A stretch of DNA of 7,068 nucleotides from Micrococcales bacterium (GTDB lineage: Bacteria; Actinomycetota; Actinomycetes; Actinomycetales; Cellulomonadaceae). Under the pieces are notes generated by a model. The model worked only from the letters and a program-made list of their open reading frames with translations, had not been told where the DNA came from and made no database searches. A program made the position numbers and the translations under genes. The DNA is taken from NCBI GenBank assembly GCA_009783975.1, contig WRCL01000087.1, positions 1 through 7,068 on the forward strand, read 5' to 3'. Below, piece by piece: positions 4,390 to 7,068 of this stretch (position 1 is its first letter; each line of letters begins with the position of its first letter).

Positions 4390-4502
4390 GGACATTCGCA
4401 CGCAGGCCCGGCCAGGCGCCTCATGCCTCGCCGACGTGGAACCGCGGCGGCCCCCTGCTCCGCATCGACGTCGGCTGTTGTGCTCTGATGGAAGGAACGA
4501 TC

Positions 4503-4985
4503 GTGACCGACACCGCGGCCATCTGGTTGACCCAGGAGGCCTACGACCGCTTGCAGGCCGAGCTGGGCCACCTTGAAGGTCCGCGACGTGACGAGATCAC
4601 CGCGCGCATCTCTGCCGCGCGCGACGAGGGCGACCTGAAAGAGAATGGCGGGTACCACGCCGCCCGTGAAGAACAGGCGAAGAACGAGGCCCGGATCCGC
4701 GAGCTCAAAGAGAAGCTGCGCCACGTGCAGATCGGCGCACCCCCAGACGACGGCGTCGTCGAACCGGGGATGGTTGTCACCGCACAGGTCGCAGGCCGCC
4801 AGATGGAGTTCCTGCTCGGGTCGCGTGAGAGCGTCGGCACCGCCGAGATGGACGTGTTCTCCCCCGAGTCAGCGCTCGGCACGGCGATCAACGGCCGCCA
4901 GGTCGGCGACACCGTCACCTACACCGCCCCCAACGGCCGCCAGATCCCCGTCGTCATCTCCGCCGCACGTCCGTTCCAGGGCTAG
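4503..4985 (+). CDS. greA: transcription elongation factor GreA
   Basis: A 160-residue GreA that binds RNA polymerase through the secondary channel and stimulates cleavage of backtracked RNA, rescuing stalled complexes. The N-terminal coiled coil covers about residues 8-77. Its tip loop, DEGDLKENGGYHAAREEQ, holds the acidic pair D44 and E47 that coordinates the catalytic Mg2+. The C-terminal FKBP-like domain (about 85-157) includes GTAEMDVFSPESALGTAING and ends in IPVVISAARPFQG. Length matches GreA rather than GreB. The GTG start is chosen because AAGGA lies six bases upstream and the protein then begins exactly where the family does. An in-frame ATG at 4488 has no such site. Downstream, the nested inverted repeat at 4997-5197 supplies a terminator-like hairpin. 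Confidence 0.97.
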   Translation: MTDTAAIWLTQEAYDRLQAELGHLEGPRRDEITARISAARDEGDLKENGGYHAAREEQAKNEARIRELKEKLRHVQIGAPPDDGVVEPGMVVTAQVAGRQMEFLLGSRESVGTAEMDVFSPESALGTAINGRQVGDTVTYTAPNGRQIPVVISAARPFQG

Positions 4986-4996
4986 CCGAGGACACT

Positions 4997-5197
4997 GGGG
5001 ACGGTTCCTATGTCTTGCCTGGTCAGGGCATTATTGCTCGGTTGGGTTCGTCGTGGTTAGGGAGGGGATGTCGCGGGGCACCAGTTCTGCCCGGCCCGCC
5101 TTCGGCGGGCTTTGATGCCCGCCACACCGGAACTGGTGCCCCCCGCCATCCCCTTGCGAGTCTTGCTCGGCGTCTGAGAATGGCGGGAACCGTCACC
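4997..5197. repeat. nested inverted-repeat element between greA and the amidohydrolase gene
   Basis: The outer ends, GGGGACGGTTCCT (4997-5009) and GGGAACCGTCACC (5185-5197), are inverted repeats matching at 11 of 13. Inside, 5064-5088 and 5129-5153 match inversely at 22 of 25, and a perfect GCCCGCC-TTC-GGCGGGC hairpin lies at the centre. The unit has no ORF. The GGGGACGGTTCC end recalls termini I associate with mobile repeats of the RAYT/REP or IS481 types, but I cannot confirm a family. It occupies nearly the whole gap between two converging genes and could double as a bidirectional terminator. Confidence 0.6.
5094..5113 (+). terminator. terminator hairpin for greA
   Basis: GCCCGCC and GGCGGGC form a seven-pair stem with a TTC loop followed by TTT on the plus strand. 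This is a compact intrinsic terminator 108 bp after the greA stop. The symmetric 25-bp arms around it may let it act in both directions. Confidence 0.65.
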
Positions 5198-5214
5198 GTC
5201 GTACGTTCGTGCGC

Positions 5215-6060
5215 CTAGCCAGCGACGACGCGGTAGCGACGGTTCGCCAACGAGGGGTTGCGCTCGCGGACGGCGGCGATGTCGGTCGGGTCGATGTCGA
5301 CGGTGGCTGTGGCGACGTTCTCGTCCAGCGACGCCACGACGACACCATCAGGCGCGATGACCAGGGAATGCCCGATGACACCGCGGCCGGCCTGTCCGAC
5401 GGCGACGACCGCTGCGGTGTTCTCGATGGCCCGGGCGGTGGCCAGCGTCGTCCAGTGCGCGACCTTCAGCGGACCACACGCCCAGGCTCCGGCCACCACG
5501 AGCACCTGGGCGCCAGCGTCGACCACACGCCGGGCCGACTCGGGGAACCGCAGGTCGTAGCAGGTGATGACACCGAACCGCAGGCCGTGGACGTCGACGA
5601 CGAGCGGGGCGGCGTCGACCGGTCCTGGTTCGAGACGGTCTGACTCGCGGGTCCCGAACGCGTCGTACAGGTGCACCTTGCGGTAGGTGCCGACGAGGTC
5701 GCCGTGAGCGTCGAGCGCCACCATCGTGTTCACCGCACGTGCCGCGCGACCAGGTGCTGCAGCACCGGGCACCGCGGTCCCAGCGACGACGACGACACCC
5801 GTCGCAGCGGCCTGGTCACGCAGGGTCGCGACGAACGGGCCGTCAAGCGGTTCGGCGAGGTCATGGCCCACCCCGGCCGGGTCGAACGCTGAGGTGTACT
5901 CGGGCAGGACGAGCAGGTCAGCACGCGCCGACGCGGCAGCGGCGAACGCGTCGACGACGAGCTGGCGGTTGGCACCATGGTCGGTTGTCGACGCGATCTG
6001 GGCGACGGTGACGCGCACAGCAGGACGCACCGGCCCCGCTGGGTTCACTGGTGAGCTCAC
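5215..6060 (-). CDS. nitrilase-superfamily amidohydrolase (Nit1/Nit2-like)
   Basis: A 281-residue cytoplasmic carbon-nitrogen hydrolase (PF00795). It contains the catalytic triad of the superfamily: E54 in LPEY, K128 in YRKVHLYD and C167 in ITCYDLRFPE. YRKVHLYDAFGTRESD and CYDLRFPE point to the Nit1/Nit2/YafV branch, which includes omega-amidase and deaminated-glutathione amidase; in a mycothiol producer the true substrate may differ. The oligomer-forming C-terminal part (ATVDIDPTDIAAVRERNPSL) is complete. GTG at 6060 gives the longest reading with only a weak GAGCGAGG upstream. In-frame GTG codons at 6048, 6030 and 6018 are alternatives, and residues 1-13 are Pro-rich and poorly conserved. 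It lies 161 bp downstream of DUF501 behind palindromes, so it probably has its own promoter. Confidence 0.92.
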   Translation of the reverse strand: MSSPVNPAGPVRPAVRVTVAQIASTTDHGANRQLVVDAFAAAASARADLLVLPEYTSAFDPAGVGHDLAEPLDGPFVATLRDQAAATGVVVVAGTAVPGAAAPGRAARAVNTMVALDAHGDLVGTYRKVHLYDAFGTRESDRLEPGPVDAAPLVVDVHGLRFGVITCYDLRFPESARRVVDAGAQVLVVAGAWACGPLKVAHWTTLATARAIENTAAVVAVGQAGRGVIGHSLVIAPDGVVVASLDENVATATVDIDPTDIAAVRERNPSLANRRYRVVAG

Positions 6061-6070
6061 TGGGGCCTCG

Positions 6071-6110
6071 CTCGGGGTCGGGGACGCTTCGCGTCCCAGG
6101 GTCCCACGAG
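6071..6110. repeat. palindrome upstream of the amidohydrolase gene
   Basis: The core GGGACGC-TTC-GCGTCCC (6081-6097) is a perfect seven-pair hairpin. Outer CTCG/CGAG and other short blocks extend it imperfectly. It has the same short TTC-loop design as the hairpin in the 4997-5197 element. It may be part of a terminator for the DUF501 operon or a REP-like repeat. Confidence 0.5.
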
Positions 6111-6139
6111 TCCCCCCGGTGCATCAGCCCCCGCCTGTC

Positions 6140-6211
6140 GGCGAAGGCAAGGCGTCCACGCCGAAACAGGGGTGTGAAGGCTCGTTCTCGCGTGGAAGCC
6201 TTGCCTCCACC
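6140..6211. repeat. 22-bp inverted repeat after DUF501
   Basis: Arms 6140-6161 and 6190-6211 match inversely at 19 of 22 and are separated by 28 nt. The outer end is 11 bp from the DUF501 stop. It may serve as a transcription terminator or mRNA-stabilising hairpin for the ftsB-DUF501 operon. No T-run follows. Confidence 0.55.
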
Positions 6212-6221
6212 AAGGACGCCG

Positions 6222-6722
6222 CTACTGGCAACGGCACTGGTCAGGGCCCCACACGTCGTGCAGCAAAGCGAGGACCTCGTCGCCGATCGGGTTGACCCCG
6301 GGCCCGGCCGCCAGGGCGTGGGCGACCAAGACGTGCAGGCACTTGACGCGGGTGGGCATCCCACCAGCCGAGACCCCGGCGATCTCGGCGACCTCACCGA
6401 GGCCGGCGCGGTCAGCCAGGTACGCCTCGTGCGCACGGACGTACGCCTCGGCGAGCACCGGGTCGTCAGCGAGCCGGGCGGTGAGCTCGCGCATCAGACC
6501 GCCGGCCTCCAGGGTGCTCACCGCGGCGACGAGGGGAGGGCACGTGAGGTAGTACGTGGTGGGGAACGGTGAGCCGTCCGGCAGGCGCGGGGCTGTGCGC
6601 ACGACGGTCGGGCGTCCGCACACGCACCGGGCTGCCACAGCGACCATGCCCCGGGGGGGCCGTCCCAGCTGTGCGGTGACAGCCGCGACATCTGCGTCGT
6701 CGACCGGCGGCAGGCGGCTCAT
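6222..6722 (-). CDS. DUF501 family protein
   Basis: A 166-residue protein of the actinobacterial DUF501 family (PF04417); function unknown. Conserved landmarks are RCVCGRPTVVRTAPRLPDGS (residues 32-51), FPTTYYLTCPPLVAAVS (53-69), STLEAGGLMREL, and GGMPTRVKCLHVLVAHALA (120-138) followed by NPIG. Cysteines 33, 35, 61 and 128 lie within conserved motifs, so a metal site is possible but is inference. The ATG overlaps the TGA of ftsB as ATGA, indicating translational coupling; little Shine-Dalgarno is visible. The usual actinobacterial order is eno, ftsB/divIC, DUF501, ppx. Here the gene is followed by palindromes and an amidohydrolase, not by an exopolyphosphatase. The C-terminus ends with an unusual CRCQ. 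Confidence 0.94.
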   Translation of the reverse strand: MSRLPPVDDADVAAVTAQLGRPPRGMVAVAARCVCGRPTVVRTAPRLPDGSPFPTTYYLTCPPLVAAVSTLEAGGLMRELTARLADDPVLAEAYVRAHEAYLADRAGLGEVAEIAGVSAGGMPTRVKCLHVLVAHALAAGPGVNPIGDEVLALLHDVWGPDQCRCQ

Positions 6723-7068
6723 GGCGACTCGCCGACGACCTGGACAGACGTCCACACGTCGACGTACCACGCCTGGTCAGAGCCGACGATGATACGGGGC
6801 TGGACCTCACCGTCTGGCGCGTCGGCGGTCTCAGGGTCGACAACACGGAAAGCCCGCTCCCCCGGCATCACGAACGACAACCGCGACCGGGCCTGGGACG
6901 TGACATACGCCGGGTCGGACCAGCGTCGCATCTGGTTGTCCAGCTCGGCGTTCCGGGCCATCGCCGCCGCAAGCTCACGTTCGGCCGCGTTGAGCTTGGC
7001 ACGTTGCGCCAGGTACGACTGGGCCGTGGGATACACAAGCACGAACACGACGAGCACAAGGATCCCCA
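6719..7068 (-). CDS. septum formation initiator FtsB/DivIC, N-terminus outside window
   Basis: The 3' part of an ftsB/divIC-family gene; the open frame runs off the window edge, so at least the N-terminus is missing. The visible portion begins in a transmembrane segment (GILVLVVFVLVYP), then a coiled coil (SYLAQRAKLNAAERELAAAM to about NQMRRW), then the family block DPAYVTSQARSRLSFVMPGE and RVVDPE. The Asp- and Val-rich extracytoplasmic tail ends near VQVVGESP. The protein forms part of the FtsQ-FtsL-FtsB divisome complex. A GTG at 7057 is only an internal codon of the membrane helix and should not be taken as the start. It is coupled to DUF501 by a four-base ATGA overlap, and eno would be expected upstream. 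Confidence 0.92.
   Translation of the reverse strand, partial: GILVLVVFVLVYPTAQSYLAQRAKLNAAERELAAAMARNAELDNQMRRWSDPAYVTSQARSRLSFVMPGERAFRVVDPETADAPDGEVQPRIIVGSDQAWYVDVWTSVQVVGESP

Larger units (their letters stand above)
4182..4502. other. divergent mca/greA intergenic region, 321 bp
   Basis: No coding region is supported here on either strand: reading frames crossing it have poor composition and no Shine-Dalgarno. It should carry the promoters of both genes. Candidate -10 boxes are given separately. I see no RNA gene, riboswitch or repeat. The DUF4307 gene often found at this place in actinobacteria is absent. Confidence 0.6.

Noticed and set aside
4332..4502. N-terminal extension of greA from ATG 4332
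   Set aside because: The extra residues do not resemble GreA; the GTG at 4503 has AAGGA at the right spacing and matches the family start.
4182..4724. N-terminal extension of mca upstream to 4724
   Set aside because: The extension overlaps greA antisense and has no coding character, while a strong Shine-Dalgarno fixes the ATG at 4181.

Overview
The window is high-GC bacterial chromosome from a mycothiol-producing actinomycete. The evidence is a mycothiol S-conjugate amidase (Mca), the actinobacterial ftsB-DUF501 pair joined by an ATGA overlap, G/C-ending codons throughout, a leaderless-type promoter and TANNNT-type -10 boxes. A Micrococcales-like genus is a guess and cannot be fixed from this sequence.

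Layout. Positions 1-1012 hold an array of eight tRNA genes, all on the minus strand. In transcription order they are Trp(CCA), Tyr(GTA), Lys(CTT), Met(CAT), Val(TAC), Glu(CTC), a second CAT tRNA and Arg(ACG), the last cut by the window edge. Two junctions have a single-base spacer. A 167-bp imperfect palindrome with 26/29-bp terminal inverted repeats and CTAG at both ends fills exactly the gap between the Glu and second CAT genes. It looks like a small non-autonomous transposable element inserted into a spacer of about 2 nt. Between Trp and Tyr lie several GC-rich hairpins and a motif resembling the actinobacterial pre-rRNA (boxA) leader. Upstream of the array on the same strand is a 45-codon cysteine-rich peptide gene with a near-perfect Shine-Dalgarno and an intrinsic terminator.

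From 1516 to 4985 there are protein genes: an FKBP-type prolyl isomerase (+), a coding-like fragment on the minus strand (1943 to about 2113) without a good start, an AI-2E/PerM-family membrane protein (+, apparently leaderless), mca (-), and greA (+) divergent from mca across 321 bp. AI-2E and mca converge with 16 bp between stop codons.

From 4986 to 7068: greA and a nitrilase-superfamily amidohydrolase (-) converge across a nested inverted-repeat element (4997-5197) that contains a terminator-like hairpin. Upstream of the amidohydrolase, after a 161-bp gap holding two further palindromes, are DUF501 and the C-terminal part of FtsB/DivIC, both on the minus strand.

Most protein genes are housekeeping. 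The unusual part is the left 1.3 kb: a dense tRNA array containing structurally atypical tRNAs, a MITE-like insertion, an rRNA-leader-like motif and the adjacent Cys-rich peptide gene.
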